From: Candidatus Avimonas merdigallinarum
Lineage (GTDB): Bacteria; Bacillota; Clostridia; Oscillospirales; Acutalibacteraceae
DNA: 64,000 nt
Reading direction: 5' to 3'
NCBI GenBank assembly: GCA_904377855.1
Contig: CAJFGS010000005.1
Span: 1 to 64,000, forward strand
The notes under the pieces: generated by a model
Databases searched by the model: none
What the model was told of the DNA's origin: nothing
The model's input: only the letters and a program-made list of their open reading frames with translations
Shown here: positions 7,209-15,598 of the stretch, one piece after another
Layout of the letters: every line of letters starts with the position of its first letter
How positions within the stretch are numbered: the stretch's first letter is position 1
Program-made: the position numbers and the translations under genes

Positions 7209-8120
7209 CTACTCGAACTCCACCCGCGCGCCGTGGGGGTCGCAGCCCAGCACCTGGACCCGCCAGCCGGAAAGCCCTTCCTGCCGGAGGCTTTCCTCCG
7301 CCCTGGCGGCGAAATCCTCCGTCTCCCGGTCGATAATCGCCAAAATGGACGGCCCGGCCCCGCTGATGGCCACCGCGTAGGCGCCCAGCCCGTAGGCCGT
7401 GTAAAACACCCGTTCCGCCCCCTGGATGAGGGGGAAGCGGTAGGGCTGGTGGATGCGGTCCTGCACCGCCACCCGCAGGTTCTGAAGGCTGCCGGAAAAG
7501 AGGGCCGCGGTCATGAGCGCGGTGCGGGAGAGGTTATACACCGCGTCCTGCCGGGAAATCTGCGCCGGAAGGACCCGGCGCGCCACCTCCGTCTTCAGTT
7601 CAAAATCGGGGATGAACAGGGCGAAGCGGATCCGCTCCGAAACCGGGACGCTCACGGTATGCACCCGGCCCCCGTCCATGACCGCCGTAACCAGCCCGCC
7701 CAGCAGGGCGGGGGCGGTGTTGTCCGGATGCCCCTCCAGCTCCGCGGCCAGATCCCCGAGGTCGGCGGGGGAGAGGGGGCTGCCCAGCAGGGTGTTCGCC
7801 CCCAGCAGCCCGGCCACCAGGCAGGCGGAGGAACTCCCCAGCCCGCGGGTCATCGGGATATTGTTCTCCTGCCGGATGTGCAGCCCCCGGAAGGGACGGC
7901 CGCAGCGGGCAAACAGCCCTTTGGCCGTCTGATAGATCATATTGCTCTCGTCGGTGGGGATCGGCGCCCCGTCCACCGATTCGATCCGGCACAGGGGGGC
8001 TTCCGGCGTGCCGTCGGCTTCCTCCATCCAGACCCGGTTGTACAGGGTCAGGGCGATCCCCAGCGCGTCAAAGCCGGCGCCAAGGTTGGCGCTGGACGCG
8101 GGGACGGTAATCCTTATCAT
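7209..8120 (-). CDS. thrB: Homoserine kinase
   Basis: ATP-dependent phosphorylation of L-homoserine to O-phosphohomoserine, the substrate of threonine synthase. The 303-residue protein is a GHMP kinase. PASSANLGAGFDALGIAL forms the start of the fold and PMTRGLGSSSACLVAGLLGA (about residues 83-102) is the phosphate-binding loop; the glycine-rich third motif appears as AVAISGAGPSILAI near 265. The start at 8120 is the natural GHMP N-terminus (MIRITVPASSANLG). It lies 105 bp after hom and 105 bp before lysC. No threonine synthase gene is present in the window. Confidence 0.95.
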   Translation of the reverse strand: MIRITVPASSANLGAGFDALGIALTLYNRVWMEEADGTPEAPLCRIESVDGAPIPTDESNMIYQTAKGLFARCGRPFRGLHIRQENNIPMTRGLGSSSACLVAGLLGANTLLGSPLSPADLGDLAAELEGHPDNTAPALLGGLVTAVMDGGRVHTVSVPVSERIRFALFIPDFELKTEVARRVLPAQISRQDAVYNLSRTALMTAALFSGSLQNLRVAVQDRIHQPYRFPLIQGAERVFYTAYGLGAYAVAISGAGPSILAIIDRETEDFAARAEESLRQEGLSGWRVQVLGCDPHGARVEFE

Positions 8121-8225
8121 CGTCAGCCAGCCCTTTCCTCAATGCCCCGGAGCGCGCGGACCTGCCCGTGCGGCCCGGAGCCAAAAACGCATTCCTCCAC
8201 GCCGCCCGTCCCGCCGGGCAGCGCC

Positions 8226-9464
8226 TTAAAAATCCGCGACCCGCAGGCGGCTTTCCGCTGCAACGTCCGGCTGGGCGGCAAGGAGGGCTTCCAGATCCGC
8301 CTCGGACACCGGCGGGGTGACAAGGCCCAGCTCGCCGGCCGGCGCGCCCTCCACCGCGATCCGGGCGCAGGGGCCGAGCGCGCTTTCCAGCCGTTCCAGG
8401 CAGGCGCCGGGATCCCCGCACCGCAGCCGGAGGAACATCGGCGAAACCGCCTCCCGGTAATCGGCGACATAGCCCTCCTGCCCCTTTTCCCAGAACAGGT
8501 ATTTCCGGGCTTTCAGGTGCTTGACCTCGTCAATGACGTCGGCGACCACCGCGGAGGCGGTGGGCAGCTTGCCGGCGCCCCGGCCGTAGAACACCACATC
8601 CCCGATCGCGTCCCCCCGCACCAGGATGCCGTTGAACACGTCGTTGACCTCCGCAAGCTGGCTGGCGTGGGAGAGGAGCATCGGCTCCACAAAGCAGTCC
8701 AGCCGCCCGTCCTCCCGCTTATGGGCCCGGCCAATCAGCTTGATAACGCCGCCCCAGGCTTCCGCATACTTCACATCGGCCAACGTAATGGCCGAAATCC
8801 CGACGGTGTGCACCTGCTCCGGATGCACATGCCGCCCGAACGCCAGGGAGGCCAGGATGCAGATTTTCCGGCAGGCGTCGTGCCCGTCCACATCGGCCGA
8901 CGGGTCGCGCTCCGCATACCCCAGCCGCTGCGCCAGCGCCAGCGCGTCCTCAAACGCCATCCCCTCGTGGATCATCTTGGTCAGCACAAAATTGGTGGTG
9001 CCGTTGAGGATCCCGGCGATTTCGTACACCTCGTTGGCGGCGAGGCACTGATCCAGCGGCCGCAGGATCGGGATGCCCCCGCCCACGCTGGCCTCAAACA
9101 GGAAGTTCAGGTTCTTTTCCTTCGCAATGGCGAGCAGTTCGTCCCCCTTGGCGGCCACCAGCTCCTTGTTGGAGGTGACGACGTTCTTCCCCGCCTCCAG
9201 GCAGCGCTTGACATAATCGTACGCCGGGGTAAGGCCGCCCATGGTTTCCACCACGATCCGGATGTCCGGATCGTCCACGATATCCCCGAAATCCTTGGTA
9301 AACCGGTCGGCCAGCGGGCTGTCCGGGAATTCGCGCAGATCCAGGATCCGCTTAACCTCGATTCCCTCCCCGGCTTTCCGGGCAATGCTCTTCGCGTTTT
9401 TAAGCAGGACCTCCGCAACGCCGGAGCCCACCACCCCATGTCCCATAATGGCAATCTGTATCAT
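8226..9464 (-). CDS. hom: Homoserine dehydrogenase
   Basis: Reduces aspartate semialdehyde to homoserine with NAD(P)H. The 412-residue protein begins with a Rossmann motif (AIMGHGVVGSGVAEVL). The catalytic/substrate domain follows with FEASVGGGIPILRPL, the NGTTNFVLTKM helix start and the signature region ERDPSADVDGHDACRKICIL (about residues 190-210). A C-terminal domain of about 80 residues (SPMFLRLRC onward) has ACT-like features, the usual site of threonine inhibition. The start at 9464 has GGAAG upstream. It follows the ACT/PheB-like gene by 144 bp in the same direction and precedes thrB, giving the classical threonine order. Confidence 0.96.
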   Translation of the reverse strand: MIQIAIMGHGVVGSGVAEVLLKNAKSIARKAGEGIEVKRILDLREFPDSPLADRFTKDFGDIVDDPDIRIVVETMGGLTPAYDYVKRCLEAGKNVVTSNKELVAAKGDELLAIAKEKNLNFLFEASVGGGIPILRPLDQCLAANEVYEIAGILNGTTNFVLTKMIHEGMAFEDALALAQRLGYAERDPSADVDGHDACRKICILASLAFGRHVHPEQVHTVGISAITLADVKYAEAWGGVIKLIGRAHKREDGRLDCFVEPMLLSHASQLAEVNDVFNGILVRGDAIGDVVFYGRGAGKLPTASAVVADVIDEVKHLKARKYLFWEKGQEGYVADYREAVSPMFLRLRCGDPGACLERLESALGPCARIAVEGAPAGELGLVTPPVSEADLEALLAAQPDVAAESRLRVADF

Positions 9465-9608
9465 CGCTCGACTTCTTCCTTTCCCTTTCCGGCCGCCGCT
9501 TCCCGCTTCCGCCGTCCGGCGGCAGCCCGATATCCTCCTGCCCTATCCTATGCAATACCCTGCGGCCCCCGTTCGCCGGAGAAACCCGGACGGGTCCGCC
9601 GGCGCCCG

Positions 9609-10157
9609 CTATTCGCCCGACACCCGGACGATCCGCACCACCCCGTCGGCTTCGGTCAGGGAGCGGAGGAATCCGTCCAGCGGGACCCGCATCCGGTCGG
9701 TGCGGGCCGAGATGGAAACCGACGCCGTCCCGCCCGCGGGGATGTTCTGGTTCACCGTCAGGATGTTCGCCCCGGCGCCGGCAAACGCGCTCAGCAGGTT
9801 GGACAGGATCCCGGGCCGATCCCGCAGCACGACATGGACCGTCAGGATCCGGCCCGCCTTTTTCTCATCGTAGGGGAACACCGCGTCCTTGTACTTGTAA
9901 AACGCGCTGCGGGAAATCCCCGCCAGCCGCGCCGCCTCTGCCGAGGAGGAAGCTTTCCCGGTCGCGAGGAACCGCTTGGCGTCCACCACCCGCGCGAACA
10001 CCTCCGGCAGTACGTCTTCCTTTACCAAAAGCAGACGGGCGCCGTCCTCCCCGGCCAACTCCGGGGAAGGCACCGCCCCTTCAAACGGGACGCCCGCCGC
10101 CTTGGGGTTCTCCTCCACACTGTCCACCACCCGTGCACTTGTGTTCCGCTGTGACAT
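9609..10157 (-). CDS. ACT domain protein of the PheB/UPF0735 family
   Basis: Conserved regulatory protein related to Bacillus PheB, located upstream of hom in several Firmicutes. A winged-helix-like segment (residues about 70-95: SSAEAARLAGISRSAFYKYKD) is followed by an ACT domain (about 105-180: HVVLRDRPGILSNLLSAFAG, then ANILTVNQNIPAGG), which suggests amino-acid sensing. Family members normally begin close to the VKEDVLPE segment, so the first 30-40 residues drawn here are unsupported. The ATG at 10155-10157 lies only two bases past the -10 box and could not be on a normal transcript. A GTG or TTG start downstream (between about 10128 and 10050) is likely. Function as a threonine-operon regulator is an inference from position. 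Confidence 0.8.
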   Translation of the reverse strand: MSQRNTSARVVDSVEENPKAAGVPFEGAVPSPELAGEDGARLLLVKEDVLPEVFARVVDAKRFLATGKASSSAEAARLAGISRSAFYKYKDAVFPYDEKKAGRILTVHVVLRDRPGILSNLLSAFAGAGANILTVNQNIPAGGTASVSISARTDRMRVPLDGFLRSLTEADGVVRIVRVSGE

Positions 10158-10159
10158 AC

Positions 10160-10188
10160 ACTATACCATCCTTTGCCGCCGGTTGCAA
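10160..10188 (-). promoter_or_regulatory. Promoter of the ACT-hom-thrB-lysC operon
   Basis: Minus strand TTGCAA (10183-10188), 17-bp spacer, TATAGT (10160-10165). Transcription should begin near 10153, inside the first codons of the longest reading frame. A CCGCTTTTT/AAAAAAGCGG hairpin lies just upstream at about 10200-10221. Confidence 0.7.
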
Positions 10189-10591
10189 GCCCTCCGGCCC
10201 CGCTTTTTCCGAAAAAAGCGGCGTTTTCCGAAATCTCGTCAGCCTGCCCATATTTTCTTTTCCGGGCGGGCGTTTTCTGGGCGGGATTTCCCCCGCGTCC
10301 TCCCGTGCGCTCCCACATGTCTTCCCGCCGGCCTTTCCGCGGGCCGGGGGATCCGGTCGGGGCGGCACGCCGCGGGGAAGTGGCGCCGGCGCGAAAAGGC
10401 CTTGCAGGGGCGGGCGCGGGGTGGGCAGGCGGAGCGGGGAGATCGGCAGACCGCCGCGCGCATCTTCCCTATGGGAGGCTGCAAAAATCCAAAGCCCGAG
10501 GCGTCCCGGCAGATCGAGCGCATCCGATTCCTGCGACGGCATCGCCCGGCCGGGAACCCCGCCGCCCGGCCGGACGGCCCCTCCCTTTAAA

Positions 10592-10620
10592 GCGGAACAG
10601 GCGGATTCCGCCTGTTCCGC
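10592..10620. terminator. Perfect hairpin in GC-rich intergenic DNA
   Basis: GCGGAACAGGCGG and its exact complement around ATT. No U tract follows on the plus strand; on the minus strand TTTAAAG follows. Purpose unknown; it may end a minus-strand transcript. Confidence 0.35.
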
Positions 10621-10717
10621 AGGGGCCGGCGGGCCCGTCGGGAGCGCAGGCCGCTCGGCCGCATACCCCCGCAGCCATTTTCCTTTTCCCTTTTCCTGTC
10701 CTCCCTGGGCGCTCCCC

Positions 10718-10986
10718 GTCCATGTGCTCTGCCAGCAGCCGCACGGCTTCGATGTCCGCCGCCTTGATGCTTTCCAGCCATCCCGGCCATCCCTGGATAT
10801 TTTGCACGGTGAAGCCCTTGGCGGCTCCGCCGCCGCCAGGGGGGCGATTTCCGCCTTGATTTCCTGCTCCCGCGCGCCGCTATCCGCCGCGGCCTCCGCC
10901 GGCAGAACGCCGCTCGCCAGGCTCTGCATGAGGGCGATGCACCGCGCCCGCTTGGCCTGGATGCGCTTTTTCCGCGCCTGCCTGAA
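10718..10986 (-). pseudogene. Possible serine-recombinase C-terminal remnant, frameshifted
   Basis: One minus-strand frame reads RKKRIQAKRARCIALMQSLA, then AREQEIKAEIAPLAAAEPP. A shift near 10815 continues as KGFTVQNIQGWPGWLESIKA and ADIEAVRLLAEHMDG. A long charged helix followed by a short W-L-x-S helical end resembles the coiled-coil tail of large serine recombinases from Clostridia. No catalytic domain, start or RBS is found. The two halves need one frameshift to join. It is a weak, length-limited match and could be chance in GC-rich DNA. Confidence 0.3.
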
Positions 10987-11033
10987 CGCGGCCGTCCGGG
11001 AGCCCGCCCCGGCCGGATACCGGCGCGGCGCCC

Positions 11034-11062
11034 TTGTCTTCCGGCCGAAAAAGTGATACAAT
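11034..11062 (+). promoter_or_regulatory. Sigma-A promoter of the Rrf2 gene
   Basis: TTGTCT (11034-11039), 17-bp spacer, TACAAT (11057-11062), 74 bp before the Rrf2 start. The leader contains no clear operator palindrome. Confidence 0.7.
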
Positions 11063-11136
11063 CAAAGTAATCCTGCACGGCGGGTACGGGCCGGCCGGGG
11101 GCAGGGCTTTCAATTCCCCGAAAGGGAGGGCACCCT

Positions 11137-11580
11137 ATGAAAATTTCCACCAAAGGGCGGTACGGGCTCCGGCTGATGCTGGATCTGGCCGTCCATTGCG
11201 GCGGCGGGCTGGTCCCCCTGCGCGATATTTCCGCCCGGCAGGGAATTTCGGAAAAATATCTGGAGCAGATCATGATGCTCCTCAACCGCAACGGGCTGGT
11301 CCGCAGCGTCCGCGGCTCCCAGGGCGGCTATATGCTGGCGCGGCCGGCGGAGGAAATCACGGTGGGGGACATCCTGCGCACCATGGAAGGCTCCCTTGCG
11401 CCGGTAGACTGCGTGGCGGACGCCTCCTCCGGCTGCGATATGATGGACCGATGCGTGACCACGGAGGTCTGGCAGAAGCTGAAGGAAGCGGTGGACCGGG
11501 TGGTGGACTCCATCACCCTCGCCAATCTGGCCGAACGGTACCGGGAAAAGAACCTGCCGGAAGCCCTCAGCGGGTTTTGA
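11137..11580 (+). CDS. Rrf2-family transcriptional regulator (IscR/CymR type)
   Basis: The 147-residue protein is a winged-helix Rrf2 regulator. MKISTKGRYGLRLMLDLAVH is the standard N-terminus, ISEKYLEQIMMLLNRNGLV the recognition region and GSQGGYMLARPAEEITVGDIL the wing. Cysteines at about residues 90, 99 and 105 (CVADASSGC, then CDMMDRC) are spaced like the 2Fe-2S ligands of IscR, so it may sense iron-sulfur status or cysteine supply as IscR and CymR do. The RBS GGGAGGG is well placed. It stands alone between gene-poor regions; in many Clostridia this gene sits by iscS/iscU, which are not seen here. Cluster binding is an inference. Confidence 0.9.
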   Translation: MKISTKGRYGLRLMLDLAVHCGGGLVPLRDISARQGISEKYLEQIMMLLNRNGLVRSVRGSQGGYMLARPAEEITVGDILRTMEGSLAPVDCVADASSGCDMMDRCVTTEVWQKLKEAVDRVVDSITLANLAERYREKNLPEALSGF

Positions 11581-11593
11581 AAAAGGGGCAGAG

Positions 11594-11625
11594 TTTTCCA
11601 CGTTTTACAGGGAAACGGTGGAAAA
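11594..11625. promoter_or_regulatory. TTTTCCAC-N16-GTGGAAAA inverted pair, copy 1
   Basis: TTTTCCAC (11594-11601) and GTGGAAAA (11618-11625), 16 bases apart, 14 bp past the Rrf2 stop. The inner bases extend the dyad (GTTT/AAAC). The same pair with the same spacing occurs at 40388-40419 and 45243-45274. Half-sites match the DnaA-box-like motifs at oriC. It could also act as an RNA hairpin here. Confidence 0.5.
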
Positions 11626-11639
11626 TCCCACCCCGGCCG

Positions 11640-12808
11640 CGATCCTTCCCCTACCGGTAATCCGGCCGCCTGGCCAGCGCCGCCGATCCTGCCGGTTCCG
11701 GCCTGCCCGCGTCCCGGTAAAAGGAAAGCGCCGTCGGGATCCCGCCCCTTGACGGCAGCGGGGGCGGCGGGGCGCAGCGCGTGGGAACCAAAGACAGGGG
11801 GACGCCGGCGCATAAAGAAGCCGGCTGGCTCCTCCAACCTGCCGGTTTCACCCCCTTATGCGGCGGCGGGAGACCCTCACCATGGCGAACCCCGGTCTCT
11901 GCCGGACGCGTTCTCTCTCCCGAGCGAGTCGGGGGGCTTTTCCGGGGGAGCGGGAGGCTGCAAAGCGCTGAAGCCGGCAAGATGCCGGCAAAGTGTCGGG
12001 AAATTTGCCGCACACGACGGTTTCGCCCGCCCTTTTCCAAAGGCGGCGGGGCCGGGGGAACGGACCCCTGCTGTGTCCTGCGGAACGCGGCGCAGCGGCA
12101 TATAATAAGGAAACACCGCGCAGGGGGGCAGCGGCCCGATGGGGCGCCCGGTATTCCGGGGGGCTGCGCGGTCCGCGGTCCACAAAGGGCCTTATCGAGG
12201 GGTAAGGCCGCCGCTTCCTCGGCGGCTCGCGCCGTCTCCGGAAGGCCCGGCGCCGGCTCAGACCTTCAAGAGGCACGGAGGGAATCTTCTCGCCGCATGC
12301 ACCCCGCCGGCTGCAAAGGGCTGAAGCCGGAAAGGCGGGGGAACCCTGCGCCCGCGCCATCGTTCCCGTCGAAAAAGCGGTGAGGTTTCCCCTTTCGAAT
12401 TCCGCCGAAGCGGGCCGGCTCCGCCTGCCCTTTCCTCCGCGGTTCATTCTTCTTCCGCTTTGCAAAACGGGCTTCCTTCTGGGAAACTGGCCGCTAAAGC
12501 CCTGTCTATTTCCCCCGACCGAACCAGGGGTCGCGCTGAAAAATGCGCATCCGCCGACAGTTGCGGCGGTATTTCCCATGCAGGCAAAGCCCTATGCCCT
12601 CCGCTGACACGCCGAATGGGGAATTATGGCCTGCCCGCCGCGCTCAGGCTGCTACTTGCCGCCCGTGAATGGGCGATTTGCCTTCCTAACGAAAGCCTTC
12701 CTATTTTCAGGATGTTGTCGTTAGCGGTTCGCTCCGCTCGGTGCTTGAGACGAATGCTTTTTACGGGATTCCTCCCCCGGCAGAGCCGGCGGTTTCCGAA
12801 ATCAACGA
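11640..12808. other. 1.2-kb GC-rich region without a recognisable gene
   Basis: All long frames are Arg/Pro/Gly rich and lack RBS or similarity. A short repeat of the form GGCTGCAAAGxGCTGAAGCCGG occurs near 11961 and 12311. A TATAAT-like box lies near 12101. At about 12685-12730 CTAACGA pairs with TCGTTAG around an inner TTCCT/AGGAT stem, a compact foldable element on the plus strand that ends at the terminator at 12809. Possible non-coding RNA; otherwise decayed DNA. Confidence 0.35.
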
Positions 12809-12843
12809 AGCCCCCGGAGCATTGCTGCTCCGGGGGCTTTTTC
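12809..12843 (+). terminator. Strong rho-independent terminator, plus strand
   Basis: AGCCCCCGGAGCA (12809-12821) and TGCTCCGGGGGCT (12826-12838) form a 13-bp stem followed by TTTTT. No plus-strand gene lies upstream for over 1.2 kb, so the transcript it ends is unknown. It may also stop the jag operon on the minus strand. Confidence 0.8.
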
Positions 12844-12901
12844 TGCCATATTTTCCCGTCCGGCTCTGCCGGGCCGCTCCCGCGGAAGCCCGGGCCGGGG
12901 A

Positions 12902-13786
12902 TTACAGGTCGATCCGGCCGTACAGGAGGGACGAGCTTTCCTTTTCCGACAGGGTTTTGGAGGGCGGAGTGGCCCCGTCCGCGGTGGGGAGGGGGTTGCT
13001 CCGGGGGACAAACGGGCGGATTTCCCGCTCCGGCTTCTCCACCGAATCCGACCGGGGGGCGCGCTCCGGCCGCGCAGGCCGGTTCTCCCCGTTTTTCCCG
13101 CCCCGTCCGCGGGAGCGGTTCCCGCTGCGGGGACGGGACCGCACCGGGTTGTCGTCCGACGGCCCGATCACCACGTGGCGGTTGGGCTCGCTGCCGACGC
13201 TCCAGGAGGTGGCGCCCTCAATTTCCTGCACGGCGGTATGGATGATCCGCCGCTCGTAGGGGTTCATCGGTTCCAGCGAGGTCTTGCGGCCGGTGCGGGC
13301 CGCCTGCCCCGCGATTTTACGGGCGAGGCCGGTCAGGGAATGCTCCCGCTTCTCCCGGTAATTCCCGATGTCCAGCGTCACCCGGTAGTAGGCGTTGTCC
13401 ACCCGGTTGGCCACCAGGCCGGTCAGGTACTGGAGCGCGTCCAGCGTCTCGCCCCGCCGCCCGATGATAAAGCCGAGATCCTCCCCCGAAAGGGCCAGGA
13501 CGCAGCCGTTTTCCTCTTCCTTCACCTCGATGGAGGGGTTCTCCACCCCCAGCGCGCGCAGGACCTCGCCGAGATACTCCGCCGCGCGGGATGCCGGGGT
13601 GACCTCCAGGTAAGCGCGCACCCGGGCCGGGCAGCCGCCGAAAAGCCCCAGCGTCTTCTTCTGGGGGGCCTGCAAAACCTCAAACCGGGCCTTTTCTTCC
13701 GGAACGCCCAGCTCCCGTGCCGCCGCCGCCTTCGCTTCTTCGATGGTGGCCGCTTCCTTGATCGCTTCCTTCAGCACGTTTCTCAT
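12902..13786 (-). CDS. jag: Jag/KhpB-like RNA-binding protein
   Basis: RNA-binding protein (KhpB/EloR in streptococci) encoded after yidC and linked to cell elongation and sRNA binding. The 294-residue form has a Jag_N domain (about 1-50, KTLGLFGGCPARVRAYLEV), a KH domain (about 75-150) with the GxxG loop FIIGRRGETLDALQYL, an R3H domain with the motif PYERRIIHTAVQ (about 200), and a basic, disordered tail (RSRPRSGNRSRGRGGKNGEN). The ATG at 13786 has GGAAAGG touching it; the GTG three codons on (VLKEAI) has better spacing and may be the true start. It is the last gene of the rpmH operon, 25 bp after yidC. Confidence 0.92.
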   Translation of the reverse strand: MRNVLKEAIKEAATIEEAKAAAARELGVPEEKARFEVLQAPQKKTLGLFGGCPARVRAYLEVTPASRAAEYLGEVLRALGVENPSIEVKEEENGCVLALSGEDLGFIIGRRGETLDALQYLTGLVANRVDNAYYRVTLDIGNYREKREHSLTGLARKIAGQAARTGRKTSLEPMNPYERRIIHTAVQEIEGATSWSVGSEPNRHVVIGPSDDNPVRSRPRSGNRSRGRGGKNGENRPARPERAPRSDSVEKPEREIRPFVPRSNPLPTADGATPPSKTLSEKESSSLLYGRIDL

Positions 13787-13811
13787 CCTTTCCAAAGCGG
13801 GTCGCCCCGCC

Positions 13812-15113
13812 TTACTTTTCCTCTTTCGGTTCTTCGCCTTTGCCCGTTTCCTCCGGCGCAGCCGGGGGATTTGCCGGCGGGTTCTCCTCCGGCTCGTGGT
13901 TTTCGGGCAGATCCGCCGCCTTGAGGTCCTTGGTCCCGCCGTCGTTTTCACGGCGCTTCCGCTTGTTCGGGTTCTTGGACGCCGGGGGCTGCTTGGGCGT
14001 ATTCGCCGCCTTCTGCTTCTCCAGCGCCTGTTGCTTCTCCTCCTCGGCGAGGCGGCGGGCCTCCGCCTCTTCCCGGGCGCGGGCCTCCGCCAGCCGCTTC
14101 TTGTCCTCGGCGCGGCGCTTGCGGCGCTCCTCGTATTCAATCTCCGCCTGGGCGCGGATCTTGCCCGGGTTATAAATCTTATTCAGCAGGAAGGTCTGGA
14201 GGACGGCGATGAGGTTGGAGCAGATCCAGTAAATGCCGACGCCGCCCGGCACGATAAAGGTGATATACAGCGAGAACAGCGGCATCACGCCCAGCAGCAG
14301 CACGTTGCTGCATCCCTGCCCGGGCTGCTTCTGCCCGCCGAAAGCCATCTTGGAGAAATACATGGACAGCAGGCTGGAGCCCAGCGCCGTCAGCCAGGAG
14401 AACAGGGGGATCAGCCACAGGATGCTGATCCCGGCGAAGCCCTTCTCGTTATTCCACGGGTTCTCCAGCAGGGTCCGCCCGAAGAAGGTGAAGTCGCTGC
14501 GGATATCCCGCATCGCTTCATAATATTCGTCCGCGGTCTTGCCGTCCAGCACGTCGGCCGAAAGCTCGGAAACGCTCTGCTTGATGGCGGTTTCGTTCTC
14601 CGGGTATTCCATCACCATGAGCAGCCGCAATTCTTTATAATACCCCTGCCGGTCGGCGCTGCTGATCTTGGTGGAATCCGGGATATCCTTCCCGTTTTCG
14701 TCCACATCCTGCGCCACGGCGGCAATGCCGGCGTTCACCACCTCGGTCGGGATTCGGGCGAGGTGGGTGAGGGGGGAGTAGATCACCGCGATGATACCGA
14801 ACAGGACGATCATCTGGATGACCATCGGCAGGCAGCCGCCGGTCATGCTGATGCCTTCCTTTTCGTAAAGCTGCATCTGCTTTTCCTGCAGCTTCTTGGG
14901 ATCCTTGGCGTATTTCTTCTGGAGCCGCTCCAGCCGCGGGGCGAGCCGCGCGCGTTCCGCCTGTGCCTTCTGGGACTTCAGCGAAAGGGGGAAGGTGGCC
15001 GCGCGCACAATAAAGGTGAACAGGAAAATCGCAATGAAATAATTCCCGACCAGGTTATAGATAAACCACAGGATCCATCCCAGCGGGACGGCGAGTATGT
15101 CGAATCCGGGCAT
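13812..15113 (-). CDS. yidC: YidC/SpoIIIJ membrane protein insertase
   Basis: Inserts and folds membrane proteins, alone or with SecYEG. The 433-residue protein has five predicted membrane segments with WILWFIYNLVGNYFIAIFLF near the N-terminus, the cytoplasmic coiled region (QKAQAERARLAPRLERLQKK) and PMVIQMIVLFGIIAVIY, then two C-terminal pairs (ISILWLIPLFSWLTALGSSL; ITFIVPGGVGIYWICSNLIA). It lacks a signal peptide with lipobox. Between the second and third segments there is an outside loop of about 120 residues, much longer than in Bacillus SpoIIIJ, and the charged C-tail of about 110 residues is rich in Lys, Glu and Pro. Gene order rnpA-yidD-yidC-jag is standard. Confidence 0.95.
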   Translation of the reverse strand: MPGFDILAVPLGWILWFIYNLVGNYFIAIFLFTFIVRAATFPLSLKSQKAQAERARLAPRLERLQKKYAKDPKKLQEKQMQLYEKEGISMTGGCLPMVIQMIVLFGIIAVIYSPLTHLARIPTEVVNAGIAAVAQDVDENGKDIPDSTKISSADRQGYYKELRLLMVMEYPENETAIKQSVSELSADVLDGKTADEYYEAMRDIRSDFTFFGRTLLENPWNNEKGFAGISILWLIPLFSWLTALGSSLLSMYFSKMAFGGQKQPGQGCSNVLLLGVMPLFSLYITFIVPGGVGIYWICSNLIAVLQTFLLNKIYNPGKIRAQAEIEYEERRKRRAEDKKRLAEARAREEAEARRLAEEEKQQALEKQKAANTPKQPPASKNPNKRKRRENDGGTKDLKAADLPENHEPEENPPANPPAAPEETGKGEEPKEEK

Positions 15114-15184
15114 GGGCAGTTTCCTCCGCTCTCATTTCTAACAGCAAACGCAGCGCCCCGCCCCCGCGGGACGCTGCCATCTTT

Positions 15185-15598
15185 TCACTCTTCCGGGGGG
15201 AGTTTCCGGTTCCGGGTTTCTGCCTGTCCCGGCGTGCCGCCCTCCGGCACCGCCGGGGTTTCCCCCTCTTCTTGTACGGGCGCGGCCCCTTCTTTACCGC
15301 AGGAACAGCCGCTCTCCCCTTTTCCCTGCCGGACGCGCCCCCGCCGCCTGGGGGCCTGTGCGTTTTTCCCGCGTTTTTTCTCTTTCTTTTCCGGCACCGG
15401 GTCATATCCGTATTTTCCAAACGGGTTGCAGCGCAGGATGCGCCAGATGGCGAGGCCGGTCCCCTTGATCACCCCAAACCGCTCGATTGCCTCGATAGCG
15501 TACGCCGAGCAGGTGGGGGTAAACCGGCAGGACGGCGGGGTCTTCACCGAAATTGTCCGCTGATACAGCCGTATCAGCCCGATAAGCAGCTTTTTCAT
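15185..15598 (-). CDS. yidD: YidD membrane protein insertion efficiency factor
   Basis: Small membrane-attached protein that assists YidC-dependent insertion. Residues 1-70 are the whole normal family domain ([57 protein letters not shown]) with the three conserved cysteines. The protein runs to 137 residues because of a charged, low-complexity extension with a CSC pair ([11 protein letters not shown]), not usual in the family. The start at 15598 overlaps the rnpA stop by four bases, so translation is coupled. Confidence 0.93.
   Translation of the reverse strand: MKKLLIGLIRLYQRTISVKTPPSCRFTPTCSAYAIEAIERFGVIKGTGLAIWRILRCNPFGKYGYDPVPEKKEKKRGKNAQAPRRRGRVRQGKGESGCSCGKEGAAPVQEEGETPAVPEGGTPGQAETRNRKLPPEE

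Noticed and set aside
7233..10154. A 973-residue plus-strand open frame
   Set aside because: It is antisense to thrB, hom and the ACT gene, whose products are recognised. Long antisense frames are expected at this GC content.
10158..10320. T-box or other leader control of the threonine operon
   Set aside because: The promoter abuts the coding region, so there is no room for a leader, and no T-box sequence is present.
10081..11061. Overlapping long frames on both strands around 10.1-11.1 kb as genes
   Set aside because: Arg/Pro/Ala-rich, no RBS. Only a short segment hints at a broken recombinase, listed separately with low confidence.
11848..12579. A 243-residue Arg-rich minus-strand frame
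   Set aside because: No homology, no RBS, composition of GC-rich non-coding DNA.
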